64,000 bases of DNA from Trebonia sp963773105 (lineage in GTDB: Bacteria; Actinomycetota; Actinomycetes; Streptosporangiales; Streptosporangiaceae), in contig CAVZAA010000005.1 in the NCBI GenBank assembly GCA_963773105.1, positions 310,001 to 374,000 of the forward strand, in the 5' to 3' direction. Shown here in pieces: positions 15,940-25,204 of the stretch (its first letter is position 1; the number at the start of each line of letters is the position of its first letter). The position numbers and the translations under genes were made by a program. The notes under the pieces are model-generated. The model made no database searches. It saw only the letters and a list, made by a program, of their open reading frames with translations, and was not told the origin of the DNA.

Positions 15940-18516
15940 TCACGGGCGGAGCGGGAGTTCGACCCGCAGGGTCGTGCCCTCACCGTGGTGGCTTCGCACG
16001 CTCAATGTCCCGCCGATGGCCTCGACGCGGTCTTTGAGGCCGATCAGGCCGGAGCCGCGGGCCGGGTTCGCGCCGCCGACACCATCATCCCGGACGGCAA
16101 GCCTTATGACTTCGCCGGTCGCCTCGACCTCAATGTGGACGGCAGACGCCTGGGCGTGCTTGGCGACGTTCGCCAGTGCCTCCGATATCACGTAGTAAGC
16201 GGTGACCTCGACGCGCTCAGGGAGCCGCCCCTCGGCCCGTACGTCGAGTGTCACCGGGGTCGATGAGCGGCGAACGAGCGTCTTCAGCGCGGGTGTCAGA
16301 CCGCCGTCGGCCAGGATCGCGGGGTGCAGCCCGCGGGCGTATTCGCGCAGCTCGTCGAGCGTGCCTGCCAGTCCGCGGGCCACCCGGCCCAACTCGGCGT
16401 GGAGGTTCGCGAGCTCGGGCGGTACCGTCGCCTGGGCCGCCCGGAGCTGCAGCGCGAGGGTGACGAGCTGCTGCTGCGCGCCGTCGTGCAGGTCGCGCTC
16501 GATGCGGCGCCTGGTCCTGTCGGCGGTGGCGACGATGCGGGCGCGGGAGGCTGTCAGCTCTGCCTGCGCTTCGGCGTTGGCGATCGCCGTGGCGACGAGC
16601 TCGGTGAATCCGGCGAGCCGGGCTTCCGCGTCGGCGGGCAGCGGCTCGGCGGACATGGACACGGCAACCATAACGCCCCACAGCCGGCCTTCCACGCTGA
16701 TCGGGACGCCGACCGACGAGCGCAGACCCGAGGCGACCCAGACGGCCGCTTCCCCGGCGTCCGCACCGTACTTGTCGAGCCGCGCCGCCTGGCCGGTTAC
16801 ATACACCAGCGTGCTGACGTTCCGCCCCCCGAGCGCCGACCGCTCTCCCGGAGGCAGGTGAATACCGGGCCTGCTCCAAGTTCCGACTCGCGTCAGGAAG
16901 CCGTCAGAATCGTAACGGCTCAGAGCCGTGGCGTCGGCCGGCAGCAGCACGGTGATTTCCTCCGCGACCGCACGGAACAAGGTCGAGGCGGACGCCCCTC
17001 TCGCGACCAGCGTGGCCACCTGCCGCAGCGCGGTCTGCTCGTCGGCCACCTGCCGCAGTTCCTCGCGCGCCTCGGCGTTGGCTAGTGCGGTCGCGACGAG
17101 CTCGGTGAAATCGGCCAGCCGGTCTTCAGTCTCCGGGGGCAGTCGCCGTTCGTGGGTGGACGCCGCGACCATGACACCCCAAATCCGGCCCTCGACCTTG
17201 ATCGGCGCGCCCACCGCCGAACTGACGCGCCGGTCGAGTGCGTCCGCGGCGATCGCGCCGGAGGCGTCCGCGTAGTTGTCCATCCGCGCGGGCCGCCCGG
17301 TCTGGAAGACCATCTCGGTGACGTTCCGCCCGCCCCGGCTGACCCTCTCGTGCATCGGGAGGCGCTCGCCCGCGCTGCTCCAGCCGCCCACGTGGCTCAC
17401 CAGGCCGTCCTCGTAGCGGCTGATCACCGTGATATCGGCGGGCAGCAGCCGGCCAACCTCCTGCGCGACCGCGGCGAATACCGCGTTGGGCGGAGCGCCG
17501 CGAGCGACGAGGGTTGCCACCCGCCGCAGGGCGGCCTGCTCCTCGGCGAGCGTGCTTAGTTCCTGGCGCGCCTGGGCATTCGCGATCGTGGTCGCTATTA
17601 GCTCGGTGAAAGCGGCCAGCCGCTGCTCGGCGCCGGGCGGCAGCGCGTTCTCGCGCATTGACGTCGCGATCATGGCACCCCACAGCCGTCCCTCGACGCT
17701 GATCGGCGCGCCGGCCGAGGAACGCATCCCGATCTCACGCGCGGCCGCGGCGACCGCGTCGCCGCCTTCAGGGAGATGGTCGACACGCACGGGCTCATTG
17801 CGCTCGAACACGAGGGTGCTCACGTTCCGCCCGCCAAGCTCCGCCCGGCGGCCGACCAGATCGTGACTGCCCGCCCTGCTCCAGCCGCCGACTACCTCAA
17901 GTGCGCGGTCCAGGTCATACCGGCCCACCACGGTGAAGTCGGCGGCGGGCATAACGCGCCCGACCTCCTGAGCGACCGCGGCGAACACCGTGCCGGGCGG
18001 AGCGCCGCGGGCGACCAGCATGGCCACTCGCCGCAGCGCGTCCTGCTCCTCGGCCAGCCGCTCGATTTCCGCACGCCCGGCGCGCTCGGCGCCCACGACG
18101 TTGAGCATCCGCATCGTCATCGCCACGACTCGGGCCATCCCGCCCAACAGGGTCGTTTCCTGGCTTGTGAGGGCGCCGGACCGGGCGAGTACCAGCGTCG
18201 CGCCGACCGGATACTCGAGTGCTGCTGCCGCCGCCGCGTACCGGCCGACGCCGGGAATGTCCAGCCAGGAGTCGGTGGCACCGGGCCTTACGGAGGCGAT
18301 CTGGTCGACTGGCACGCCTTCCTCCGGGTAGCCCGCCGCCGCGACGAGCTCGCCGCCACACACGATCGCCGCCACGTCGGCGACCAGCGCCTCAGCAGCC
18401 CGCTCGACCGCCGCGCGGGCGGCCGCAGTCTCGGTCTCAGCGACCGACACGCCCGCGATGAACTCCGCGAGTCGCTGCGTCGACCACGATGAGCCGTCCA
18501 TCTCAGGGACCACCAT
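15940..18516 (-). CDS. Sensor histidine kinase with tandem GAF domains (NarL/DesK-type kinase core)
   Basis: An 858-residue cytoplasmic kinase. Residues ~1-135 form a divergent GAF-like region. Three very similar GAF blocks follow (~150-310, ~320-480, ~490-645), each opening with a form of LRRVATLVARGAP and closing with a form of VEGRLWGVMVA...LAAFTELVATAIANA. The kinase part has the HisKA_3 phosphoacceptor in RRRIERDLHDGAQQQLV and an HATPase domain with EALANVAKHAQA and DDGVGG. It has no transmembrane segment, so it should sense an intracellular ligand. No response regulator lies next to it, so it is orphaned in this window. Near-identical repeats suggest recent internal duplication. Confidence 0.92.
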   Translation of the reverse strand: MVVPEMDGSSWSTQRLAEFIAGVSVAETETAAARAAVERAAEALVADVAAIVCGGELVAAAGYPEEGVPVDQIASVRPGATDSWLDIPGVGRYAAAAAALEYPVGATLVLARSGALTSQETTLLGGMARVVAMTMRMLNVVGAERAGRAEIERLAEEQDALRRVAMLVARGAPPGTVFAAVAQEVGRVMPAADFTVVGRYDLDRALEVVGGWSRAGSHDLVGRRAELGGRNVSTLVFERNEPVRVDHLPEGGDAVAAAAREIGMRSSAGAPISVEGRLWGAMIATSMRENALPPGAEQRLAAFTELIATTIANAQARQELSTLAEEQAALRRVATLVARGAPPNAVFAAVAQEVGRLLPADITVISRYEDGLVSHVGGWSSAGERLPMHERVSRGGRNVTEMVFQTGRPARMDNYADASGAIAADALDRRVSSAVGAPIKVEGRIWGVMVAASTHERRLPPETEDRLADFTELVATALANAEAREELRQVADEQTALRQVATLVARGASASTLFRAVAEEITVLLPADATALSRYDSDGFLTRVGTWSRPGIHLPPGERSALGGRNVSTLVYVTGQAARLDKYGADAGEAAVWVASGLRSSVGVPISVEGRLWGVMVAVSMSAEPLPADAEARLAGFTELVATAIANAEAQAELTASRARIVATADRTRRRIERDLHDGAQQQLVTLALQLRAAQATVPPELANLHAELGRVARGLAGTLDELREYARGLHPAILADGGLTPALKTLVRRSSTPVTLDVRAEGRLPERVEVTAYYVISEALANVAKHAQASAVHIEVEATGEVIRLAVRDDGVGGANPARGSGLIGLKDRVEAIGGTLSVRSHHGEGTTLRVELPLRP

Positions 18517-18742
18517 GTCATGAGCTTAAGTTGACCTTGGTCGCGTAAATACCGACCCGCAGGGAAGGCCCGCGGGTGCATGATCGCCTTCGATAATCAT
18601 GGCCGGATCCGACCTGAGGATGAGGCCGGGGCGGCCGATTTCGTCCTCCGGGAGGTCGCCTCGGCCAGGCGGAGTGGTCTACCTTCTGGCTATCCTGTCG
18701 GACTTACTGTGTGCCTGGCCGGTCGCCGGGCGTGGGGGGATC

Positions 18743-19267
18743 ATGCCTGCCGAAGTGCCGTCATCTCTGGGTCGCGCCCTGGGACTCGCACGCGTGGACT
18801 TTGCCCCGGCTCACCGCCAGCCGTCCTCGCTGCGGGTCGCCATCGCGACCGCCGTCTCGGTCGCCGGGTCGCTGGCGGCCGACGCGATCCTGGTCGTGAT
18901 CGGCCAAGCGGTCTTCCCCACGACCAAGGGCTACGCCCACTTCCAGTTCTCCGACTACAGCAAGCTGACCATCATCGGCGTGCTGATCGCGTGCGCGGCC
19001 TGGCCGATTGTCACCCGGATCAGCTCCGCGCCGCGCTGGCTGTTCTTCCGGATGGCGATCGCGGTCACGATCGTCCTCTGGCTGCCCGACCTGTACATCC
19101 TCCATATGGGCCAGTCGGTCCGCGCGGTGGCGGTGCTGATGGTCATGCACCTCGCCATCGCGGTGGTGACCTATAGCAGCCTCGTGCACATCGCCGCGAT
19201 CCGGCCGGGCCGTTCAGAAAGCAGGCCGGCGGCTGCGCATCGCAGTCATGCCCAACGGAGGCACTGA
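18743..19267 (+). CDS. DUF6069-like small integral membrane protein
   Basis: A 174-residue protein starting at the ATG at 18743, preceded by GGGGGGA. Four hydrophobic helices are visible at ~residues 32-50 (VAIATAVSVAGSLAADAILVVIGQAV), ~70-90, ~100-120 and ~130-150, with the TTKGYAHFQFSDYSKLTIIGVL loop between the first two. This layout is common in actinobacterial DUF6069 proteins, which have no known function. Longer in-frame starts exist but lack a ribosome-binding site. It converges on the lut operon. Confidence 0.7.
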   Translation: MPAEVPSSLGRALGLARVDFAPAHRQPSSLRVAIATAVSVAGSLAADAILVVIGQAVFPTTKGYAHFQFSDYSKLTIIGVLIACAAWPIVTRISSAPRWLFFRMAIAVTIVLWLPDLYILHMGQSVRAVAVLMVMHLAIAVVTYSSLVHIAAIRPGRSESRPAAAHRSHAQRRH

Positions 19268-19309
19268 GCAGGCCTTCCTGGCTGCCGGTGGACGCGGAAA
19301 TCCTCATCG

Positions 19310-19335
19310 AGGCCGGACTGCCCGCCGGCCTTCTT
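19310..19335 (+). terminator. Possible terminator between convergent genes
   Basis: A 7-bp stem (AGGCCGG at 19310-19316, CCGGCCT at 19325-19331) is followed by TCTTC and lies between convergent stops at 19267 and 19340. Confidence 0.4.
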
Positions 19336-19339
19336 CATG

Positions 19340-20089
19340 TCAGCCCGCGATCAGGATGTGCAGGTTCCTCGGGCCGTGCACGCCCTCGACCCTGATCAGC
19401 TCGATGTCGCTGGTGGCGGAGGGGCCGGAGATGAGGGTGTGCGGGCGGGCGGGGTCGAGCCGGGCGATGGCGTCGGGCAAGTCGGCCGCCACCTGGTCGG
19501 CGCGGACCACGACCAGGTGGAAGTCCGGCACCAGGGTGAGCGCCCGGCGGCCCTGACCGGTGCCGTGGTCGAGGATGATCGTCCCGGTCTCGGCGATGGC
19601 GGTCGCGCAGCCGGTGAGCACGCCGGCCACCTCGTCCAGTTCGCGGGCGGACAGCGGGGGGTCGTCGCGAACGATCCGGTCCCCGGCGGGCGCGCCGGCC
19701 GGCTCGGTGGCGGCCGCTTCGGCCCGGTCGCCGCTCGACACGCCCGCCAGCCAGTCGGCCGGCACGCCGTCGGGGACCAGGAATCTCGGGACGGCCGCCA
19801 GCACCCGGGCGATCGCGGCCGGCAGGTCCGCCGCGGAGACGCGCTCGACGACGGCGCGGTAGTCGGCGGCGCGCTCGGCGAACAGGGCGACGATGTCGGT
19901 GCTGCCGGCGTCGTGGTGCGCGCGCCGGTACGCGCGCGGCAGCGCGGCGTAGGCGGCGTCGACCTGGGCCGGGGTCGCCGCACGGCCGGCCGCGCCGGAT
20001 CCGCCGGGGGGGACGGGGGACAGGTGCCCCCCATGCTGTTGGACGGCGGTGCGGATGCGGTCCAGGATCTCCTCGCGGGCGCTGCTCAC
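19340..20089 (-). CDS. lutC: LutC/YkgG family lactate utilisation protein
   Basis: A 249-residue LUD-domain protein from a GTG start at 20089 that overlaps the lutB stop (GTGA). The LUD core is seen in SARELDEVAGVLTGCATAIAETGTIILDHGTGQGRRALTLVPDFHLVVV and ends in the conserved GPSATSDIELIRVEGVHGPRNLHILIAG. LutC works with LutA and LutB to oxidise L-lactate to pyruvate. Gene order lutA-lutB-lutC is standard, and the overlapping start/stop codons imply coupled translation. Confidence 0.93.
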   Translation of the reverse strand: MSSAREEILDRIRTAVQQHGGHLSPVPPGGSGAAGRAATPAQVDAAYAALPRAYRRAHHDAGSTDIVALFAERAADYRAVVERVSAADLPAAIARVLAAVPRFLVPDGVPADWLAGVSSGDRAEAAATEPAGAPAGDRIVRDDPPLSARELDEVAGVLTGCATAIAETGTIILDHGTGQGRRALTLVPDFHLVVVRADQVAADLPDAIARLDPARPHTLISGPSATSDIELIRVEGVHGPRNLHILIAG

Positions 20090-21627
20090 GCGGCGCCTCC
20101 TCGGGTGCGGGACCACCAGGCGCGGAACGACTCCGGAGGCGGGGCGGGGGCGTCGCGGGTGTCGGTCCAGGCGGACAGGGGCGGCGGGAGCCGGCGGATT
20201 CGGCCGGACCGGCCGATGAAATGGCGGCCGGCCGACGCGGCGCGCTGGGCCGCGGCCAGCCGGCGGGGCGAGCTCAGCACGTAGCCGGACAGCCGGAACA
20301 CCGCCCGCTCAATCGGGTGCTTGTGCTCCTCGACCGAACGGGCCCGCAGCTCCACCAGCACCTCGGGGATGTTGATGGCGACCGGGCAGACGTCGTAGCA
20401 GGCGCCGCAGAGCGACGACGCGTACGGCAGCGACGCGTCGATCTCGCTGGTCACGCCGCGCAGCTGCGGGGAGATGATCGCGCCGATCGGGCCGGGATAG
20501 GGGGAACCGTAGGCGTGCCCGCCGGCCCGCTCGTAGACCGGGCACACGTTGAGGCACGCCGAGCAGCGGATGCAGCGCAGCGCCTGCCGTCCGGTCGCGT
20601 CGGCCAGGGTGGCGGTGCGTCCGTTGTCGAGCAGCACCAGGTGGAAGCTCCGCGGCCCGTCGCCGTCGGCGACGCCGGTCCAGATCGTGGTGTACGGGTT
20701 CATCCGCTCGGCGGTCGAGCTGCGCGGCAGCAGCGCGAGGAAGACCTCCAGGTCCCGCCAGGACGGCAGCACCTTCTCCACCCCGACCACCGAGATCAGC
20801 GTGTCGGGGAGGGTCAGGCACATCCGGCCGTTGCCCTCGGATTCGACCACGACCAGCGAGCCGGTGCCCGCGATCGCGAAGTTCGCGCCGGAGATGCCGA
20901 CCTTGGCGTTGAGGAACTCGTTGCGCAGGTGCGCGCGGGCGGCGGCGGCCAGCCGGGGCGGGTCGTCGGTCAGATCGGCGGGCGCGTCGCCCATCTCGCG
21001 CAGGAAGATGTCCCTGATCTCGGCCCGGTTCTTGTGGATCGCGGGGACCAGGATGTGGCTCGGCCGGTCGTGGCCGAGCTGCACGATGAGCTCGGCCAGG
21101 TCGGTCTCGATGGCGCGGATGCCGTCCGCCGCGAGAGCCTCGTTCAGCCCCGTCTCCTGGGTGGCCATCGACTTGACCTTCACCACGGTGTCGGCCTCGG
21201 CCTCCCTGACCAGCCGCGCCACGATCGCGTTGGCCTCAGCCGCGTCGCGGGCCCAGTGCACGTGGCCGCCTGCCTTGGTGACGTTCTCCTCCAGCTGGAG
21301 CAGGTAGGTGTCGAGGTTGGCGAGCGTGTGGTCCTTGATCGCCTTGGCGGCCTGCCGGAGCTCCTCCCAGTCGTCAAGCTCGGCGACCGCGTTCGCGCGC
21401 TTGGTCCTGATCGCCGTCGTGGCGTGGGTGAGGTTCCGGCGGAGCTGGGAGTCGGCCACCGCTTCCCGCGCCGCGTGCGGGAAGGACGGCATGCCGAGGT
21501 AGGTGGGCATGACGCCGACCGGATTATGGCCGGCCACGGCCGGCAATCCGCCCGCACCGCCCCCCGCGCCGCCGACCGCAATGCGGGCGGGGCCTGCGCC
21601 CGCGCCGCCGCTCACGCCGCCGGTCAC
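20086..21627 (-). CDS. lutB: LutB family iron-sulfur lactate oxidation protein
   Basis: The LUD domain occupies roughly the first 330 residues (VKVKSMATQETGLNEAL, ISGANFAIAGTGSLVVVESEGNGRM). Two 4Fe-4S motifs follow, CIRCSACLNVCP and CGACYDVCP, and then a C-terminal LutB tail. Two starts compete. The ATG at 21510 matches the usual family start (MPTYLGMPSFP). The GTG at 21627 overlaps the lutA stop in GTGA and has GGAGG six bases upstream. I use 21627 because of that signal; it adds a 39-residue Gly/Ala-rich leader that may be dispensable. Confidence 0.9.
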   Translation of the reverse strand: MTGGVSGGAGAGPARIAVGGAGGGAGGLPAVAGHNPVGVMPTYLGMPSFPHAAREAVADSQLRRNLTHATTAIRTKRANAVAELDDWEELRQAAKAIKDHTLANLDTYLLQLEENVTKAGGHVHWARDAAEANAIVARLVREAEADTVVKVKSMATQETGLNEALAADGIRAIETDLAELIVQLGHDRPSHILVPAIHKNRAEIRDIFLREMGDAPADLTDDPPRLAAAARAHLRNEFLNAKVGISGANFAIAGTGSLVVVESEGNGRMCLTLPDTLISVVGVEKVLPSWRDLEVFLALLPRSSTAERMNPYTTIWTGVADGDGPRSFHLVLLDNGRTATLADATGRQALRCIRCSACLNVCPVYERAGGHAYGSPYPGPIGAIISPQLRGVTSEIDASLPYASSLCGACYDVCPVAINIPEVLVELRARSVEEHKHPIERAVFRLSGYVLSSPRRLAAAQRAASAGRHFIGRSGRIRRLPPPLSAWTDTRDAPAPPPESFRAWWSRTRGGAA

Positions 21628-22361
21628 GCTGCGCCTCCGGTCGACGCGAGGATCTCCGCCAGGTGCATGGTCCGCACTCCGGTCCGTTGCCTGCTCAGCG
21701 CGCCACCGATGTGCATCAGGCACGAGTTGTCCCCCGCGCACACCACCTCGGCTCGCGACTGTCTGATCGCGGACACCTTGTCGGCGCACATCGCCGCGGA
21801 CACGTCCGGGTTCTTTACCGCGAACGTGCCGCCGAAACCGCAGCAAGTCTCCGCGTCCGGCAGGTCCACCAGGTCGATGCCGCTGACGTCCCGCAGGAGC
21901 CGCAGCGGGGCGTCGCCGACGTGCATCATCCGCAGCGAGTGGCAGGTGGGGTGATACGTCACCCGATGCGGGAAATGCGCGCCCACGTCGGTCACGCCCA
22001 GGACCCCGGTGAGGAAGGTCGCCAGGTCGTGCACGCGAGGCGCGACCTCGGCCACCTGCCGTTGCAGGACGGCGTCGCCCGCCTCGGCCGCCAGCACCGG
22101 GTGGTACTCGCGCACCATCGCCGCGCACGACGCCGACGGGGTGACGATCGCCTCGTAGCCGTCGAAGGCCCGGGCGAACCCTCGGGCCATCGGCACCGCT
22201 TCGCGCCGGTAACCGGTGTTGAAGTGCATCTGCCCGCAGCACGACTGGCCCGCAGGGAACTCGACCCGATGCCCGAGCCGCTCGAGCAGCGTCACCACGG
22301 CCTTGCCGGTATCCGGGAACATCGTGTCGGTCAGGCACGTGACGAACAGGCCAATCCGCAT
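21624..22361 (-). CDS. lutA: LutA family (Fe-S)-binding lactate oxidation protein
   Basis: A 245-residue protein with two cysteine-rich CCG-type domains: EFPAGQSCCGQMHFNTGY near the N-terminus and LPDAETCCGFGGTFAVKNPDVS near the C-terminus, with YHPTCHSLR between them. These ligate iron-sulfur or related clusters in the LutABC lactate oxidase. The start at 22361 (MRIGLFVTCLTD) matches the family; a GTG 9 bp upstream is less likely. It is the first gene of the operon. Confidence 0.93.
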   Translation of the reverse strand: MRIGLFVTCLTDTMFPDTGKAVVTLLERLGHRVEFPAGQSCCGQMHFNTGYRREAVPMARGFARAFDGYEAIVTPSASCAAMVREYHPVLAAEAGDAVLQRQVAEVAPRVHDLATFLTGVLGVTDVGAHFPHRVTYHPTCHSLRMMHVGDAPLRLLRDVSGIDLVDLPDAETCCGFGGTFAVKNPDVSAAMCADKVSAIRQSRAEVVCAGDNSCLMHIGGALSRQRTGVRTMHLAEILASTGGAA

Positions 22362-22430
22362 GATGCGCACGCTATCTGACGACGCCTCGGCAGCGCGAGG
22401 CGGGCGTCGACCTCGCCATCGCCTACCGTC

Positions 22431-24659
22431 TCAGGAAGCGCCGGACGACCCCGCGTGCACCCGCCGCTCGGCCAGCCGCGTCTCCAGCTGGGTGCCCTCA
22501 ATGTCCGGGTCGGGCACGTAGCGCGAGAACCACTGCGGGTGGTACCAGAGCTTCGCCCTGATGATGGCCATGGCCGCCGGGATCAGCGTCAGCCGGACCA
22601 GGAAGGCGTCCACCAGCACGCCGACGGCGAAGCTGACCGCGATCGGCTTGACCGCGCTGAGGTTCAGGGTGGTGAACGCGCAGAAGATCGTGAACATGAT
22701 CAGTGCCGCCGCCGAGACCACCCGGACCGAGACGCCGGTCCCCCGTTCCACCGCCCGCCGGGCGTTGCCCTGCTTGGTGAATTCCTCCTTGATCCTGGAC
22801 ACCACGAAGAGCTCGTAGTCGCTGGACAGGCCGAAGATGATCGCGACCAGGATGGTCGGCAGATAACTCAGGGTCACCGGGGACTTGGCCGCCCCGAACA
22901 GGCTCGCCCCCCAGCCGAACTGGAATACCGCCACCGTGGCGCCCAGCGCTGCCGCGACCGACAGCAGGAAGCCGAGGATGGACGTGATCGGCACCAGGAT
23001 CGTGCGGAAGGCGAACGTCAGCAGGATGAACGCGAGCCCCACGACCACCAGGAGGAAGATCGGCAGCGCGTCGGTGAGCTTGGTTGACACGTCGATGTTG
23101 GACGCGGTCGTACCGCCCACCAGTAGGTCGATGCTGGGCGAGCCGGAGAGCTGGGTTCGCTCGCCCCTGATCTGGTTCACCAGGTTGGTGGTGGCGCTGT
23201 CATTGGGGCCGGTCTTCGGTATGACCTGGATGACGGCGGTTTGGTTCTGGAAGGCGACCGGCTTGGCCGAAATCACGTCGGGGACCTGCGACACCCTCGA
23301 CGCGATCCCGGCCACGTCCGACGCGCTCGTCACCGGGTTGGCCACCACCAGCAGAGGGCCGTTGTAGCCGGGGCCGAAGTGGTTGGTGATCAGGTCGTAG
23401 GCCTGGCGCGCGGTGCTCGAGGTCGGCTGCGAGACCGCGCTCGGCAGACCGAGATCGATGCTCAGCGCCGGGATGGCGATGACTAGGGCGACGCCGATGC
23501 CCGCGATCAGCACCGGGATCCGGAAGCGGACCACGAAGCGCCCCCAGGCCGCGCCCCACGCCGTCGACGGGTCGGTCGCGGAGCGCCGCGCGATCCGCTC
23601 GGCGTGCCCGACGCGGCCGGTGCGCTCCCTGGTGCGGCGCCGGGGGCCGACGAAGTGGGTGATCTTCTCCCCCGCGAAGCCAAGCAAGGCCGGCAGCAGG
23701 GTCAGCGCGATCAGCACCGAGATGAGAACGGCGCCCGCCGCCACCAGGCCCATCGTGCGCAGGAAGGGAATGCCGACCACGCTCAGGCCGCACAGCGCGA
23801 CGATGACGGTGGCGCCCGCGAACACGACCGCGCTGCCGGCCGTGCCGACCGCGGTGGCGACCGATTCCTCCATCGGCTTGCCCGCCAGCAGCTGGGCCCG
23901 GTGCCTGAACAAGATGAACACGCCGTAGTCGATGCCGGTCGACAGCCCGAGCATGATCGCGACCGTGGTGGAGACGGTCGCGATACTGAACAGGGCCGCC
24001 AGCGCGGTGATCCCGGTGACCGTGATCACCACCCCGATCAGCGCGCTGATGATTGGCAGCACCGCCGCGGTGACCGCGCCGAACGTGATCAGCAGGATGA
24101 TCAGCGCGATGACGATCCCGATGACCTCCGGCGTCTCCGTCACCTTCGGGTTCCAGCCCGGGTAGACCGCCCCGCCGTACTGCACCTGCAGCCCCGCCTG
24201 CACCGCCGGGGCGGCGGCGGTCTGCAGGTCCGACAGGCTGGAGTCTTTCACGGTCGCGGCGCGCGTGTTCCACAGCAGGGTGGCCAGGGCCACCTTCCCG
24301 TCGGGGGAGACCGACTTGGTCAGGATCGGGTCCTTGACCTGGGCGACCTGGGGAACCTGGGCCATCTGGCTGACGGCCTGCTTGATGCCGGCCGCGTAGG
24401 CCGACGACGTCACGCTCTGCGATCCGGGCGACGCGAACACGATTTGCGTCTGGGCGCCGCTGAAGGCCGGGACCTTCGCCTGCAGCAGGTCGACGACCTG
24501 CTGTGATTCGGTGCCGGGGATGGTGAAGGAGTTGTCCTCGGTGCCGTGGCCGAGCACGCTCAGCACGACGACCACGACCACCGCGAGCAGCCAGGCGACC
24601 AGCACCCGGCGACGGTGCCGGAAACACCACCGCGCCAGGCGATACAGGTACCTGGACAC
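22431..24659 (-). CDS. MMPL/MmpL family RND transporter
   Basis: A 742-residue protein with about 12 transmembrane segments in two repeats. One helix follows the basic N-terminus (RRVLVAWLLAVVVVVVLSVLG) and precedes an extracytoplasmic loop, and a helix cluster at ~residues 175-340 includes LSTGIDYGVFILFRHRAQL. The second half repeats this with FGLSSDYELFVVSRIKEEF. The paired Asp-Tyr segments (GIDYGVF, SSDYELF) are the proton-relay family feature. Actinobacterial homologues export lipids or drugs. The intergenic region upstream carries a 9-bp inverted repeat suited to a regulator site. A TetR gene lies two genes upstream, but its own operator region is elsewhere, so linkage is uncertain. Confidence 0.92.
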   Translation of the reverse strand: MSRYLYRLARWCFRHRRRVLVAWLLAVVVVVVLSVLGHGTEDNSFTIPGTESQQVVDLLQAKVPAFSGAQTQIVFASPGSQSVTSSAYAAGIKQAVSQMAQVPQVAQVKDPILTKSVSPDGKVALATLLWNTRAATVKDSSLSDLQTAAAPAVQAGLQVQYGGAVYPGWNPKVTETPEVIGIVIALIILLITFGAVTAAVLPIISALIGVVITVTGITALAALFSIATVSTTVAIMLGLSTGIDYGVFILFRHRAQLLAGKPMEESVATAVGTAGSAVVFAGATVIVALCGLSVVGIPFLRTMGLVAAGAVLISVLIALTLLPALLGFAGEKITHFVGPRRRTRERTGRVGHAERIARRSATDPSTAWGAAWGRFVVRFRIPVLIAGIGVALVIAIPALSIDLGLPSAVSQPTSSTARQAYDLITNHFGPGYNGPLLVVANPVTSASDVAGIASRVSQVPDVISAKPVAFQNQTAVIQVIPKTGPNDSATTNLVNQIRGERTQLSGSPSIDLLVGGTTASNIDVSTKLTDALPIFLLVVVGLAFILLTFAFRTILVPITSILGFLLSVAAALGATVAVFQFGWGASLFGAAKSPVTLSYLPTILVAIIFGLSSDYELFVVSRIKEEFTKQGNARRAVERGTGVSVRVVSAAALIMFTIFCAFTTLNLSAVKPIAVSFAVGVLVDAFLVRLTLIPAAMAIIRAKLWYHPQWFSRYVPDPDIEGTQLETRLAERRVHAGSSGAS

Positions 24660-24676
24660 GAGCCCTCCCGCAGCTC

Positions 24677-24713
24677 AATTACCCACTTTCCACGTACCTG
24701 CATCTGGGTAATT
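24677..24713. promoter_or_regulatory. Inverted repeat upstream of mmpL (possible operator)
   Basis: AATTACCCA (24677-24685) and TGGGTAATT (24705-24713) are perfect 9-bp arms around a 19-nt spacer, starting 18 bp upstream of the mmpL start codon. The size and location suit a dimeric repressor site. Confidence 0.6.
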
Positions 24714-24717
24714 ATTT

Positions 24718-24756
24718 CCGTGACCGTTTTCGACTGCTTTGTGAAAACGGTCACGG
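24718..24756 (-). terminator. Hairpin terminator downstream of the OsmC gene
   Basis: Perfect 14-bp arms (24718-24731 and 24743-24756, CCGTGACCGTTTTC type) around an 11-nt loop, beginning 11 bp after the OsmC stop on the minus strand. Confidence 0.7.
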
Positions 24757-24767
24757 ACCGGGAGAGC

Positions 24768-25190
24768 TCAGGCCAGCGACGCTTCCACGGTGATCTCGGG
24801 CACCCCCGCCAGCGCCCGGCTGACCGGGCAGCCGGCCTTGGCCGCGGCCGCGTGCTCGGCGAAGGCGGCCGCGTCGACGCCCGGCACCCGGCCCACGGTC
24901 ACCAGCGCGATTTTGGTGATGGTGGGCACCCCCTCGACCATCCGGAGGGTGACCGTGGCGTCGGTCCGCACCGACTCCGGCGGGGTGCCCGCCTGGGCGA
25001 GGATGCTCGACAGGGCCATCGAGAAGCACGACGCGTGCGCGGCCGCGATCAGCTGCTCGGGATTGGCGCCCGGCCCGTCCTCGAACCGGGACTTGAACGA
25101 GTACTCCCCGCTGATCGTGTCGCCCGCGGTGAACGTGCCGCTGCCCGACGGAAGGTCACCCTTCCATTCCGCGAATCCCTTTGCCGGCAT
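24768..25190 (-). CDS. OsmC family peroxiredoxin-like protein
   Basis: A 140-residue OsmC/Ohr-superfamily protein. The start at 25190 (MPAKGFAEWKGDL) is preceded by GGAGG; an upstream in-frame ATG at 25208 is less likely. The two active cysteines are visible as AAAHASCFSMALS and AAKAGCPVSRAL, the usual OsmC pattern for reducing organic hydroperoxides. The conserved NPEQLIAAAHASC motif is intact. The gene lies between the TetR gene and mmpL on the same strand and ends at a strong hairpin. Confidence 0.93.
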   Translation of the reverse strand: MPAKGFAEWKGDLPSGSGTFTAGDTISGEYSFKSRFEDGPGANPEQLIAAAHASCFSMALSSILAQAGTPPESVRTDATVTLRMVEGVPTITKIALVTVGRVPGVDAAAFAEHAAAAKAGCPVSRALAGVPEITVEASLA

Positions 25191-25204
25191 GGCTGCCTCC
25201 TCGG

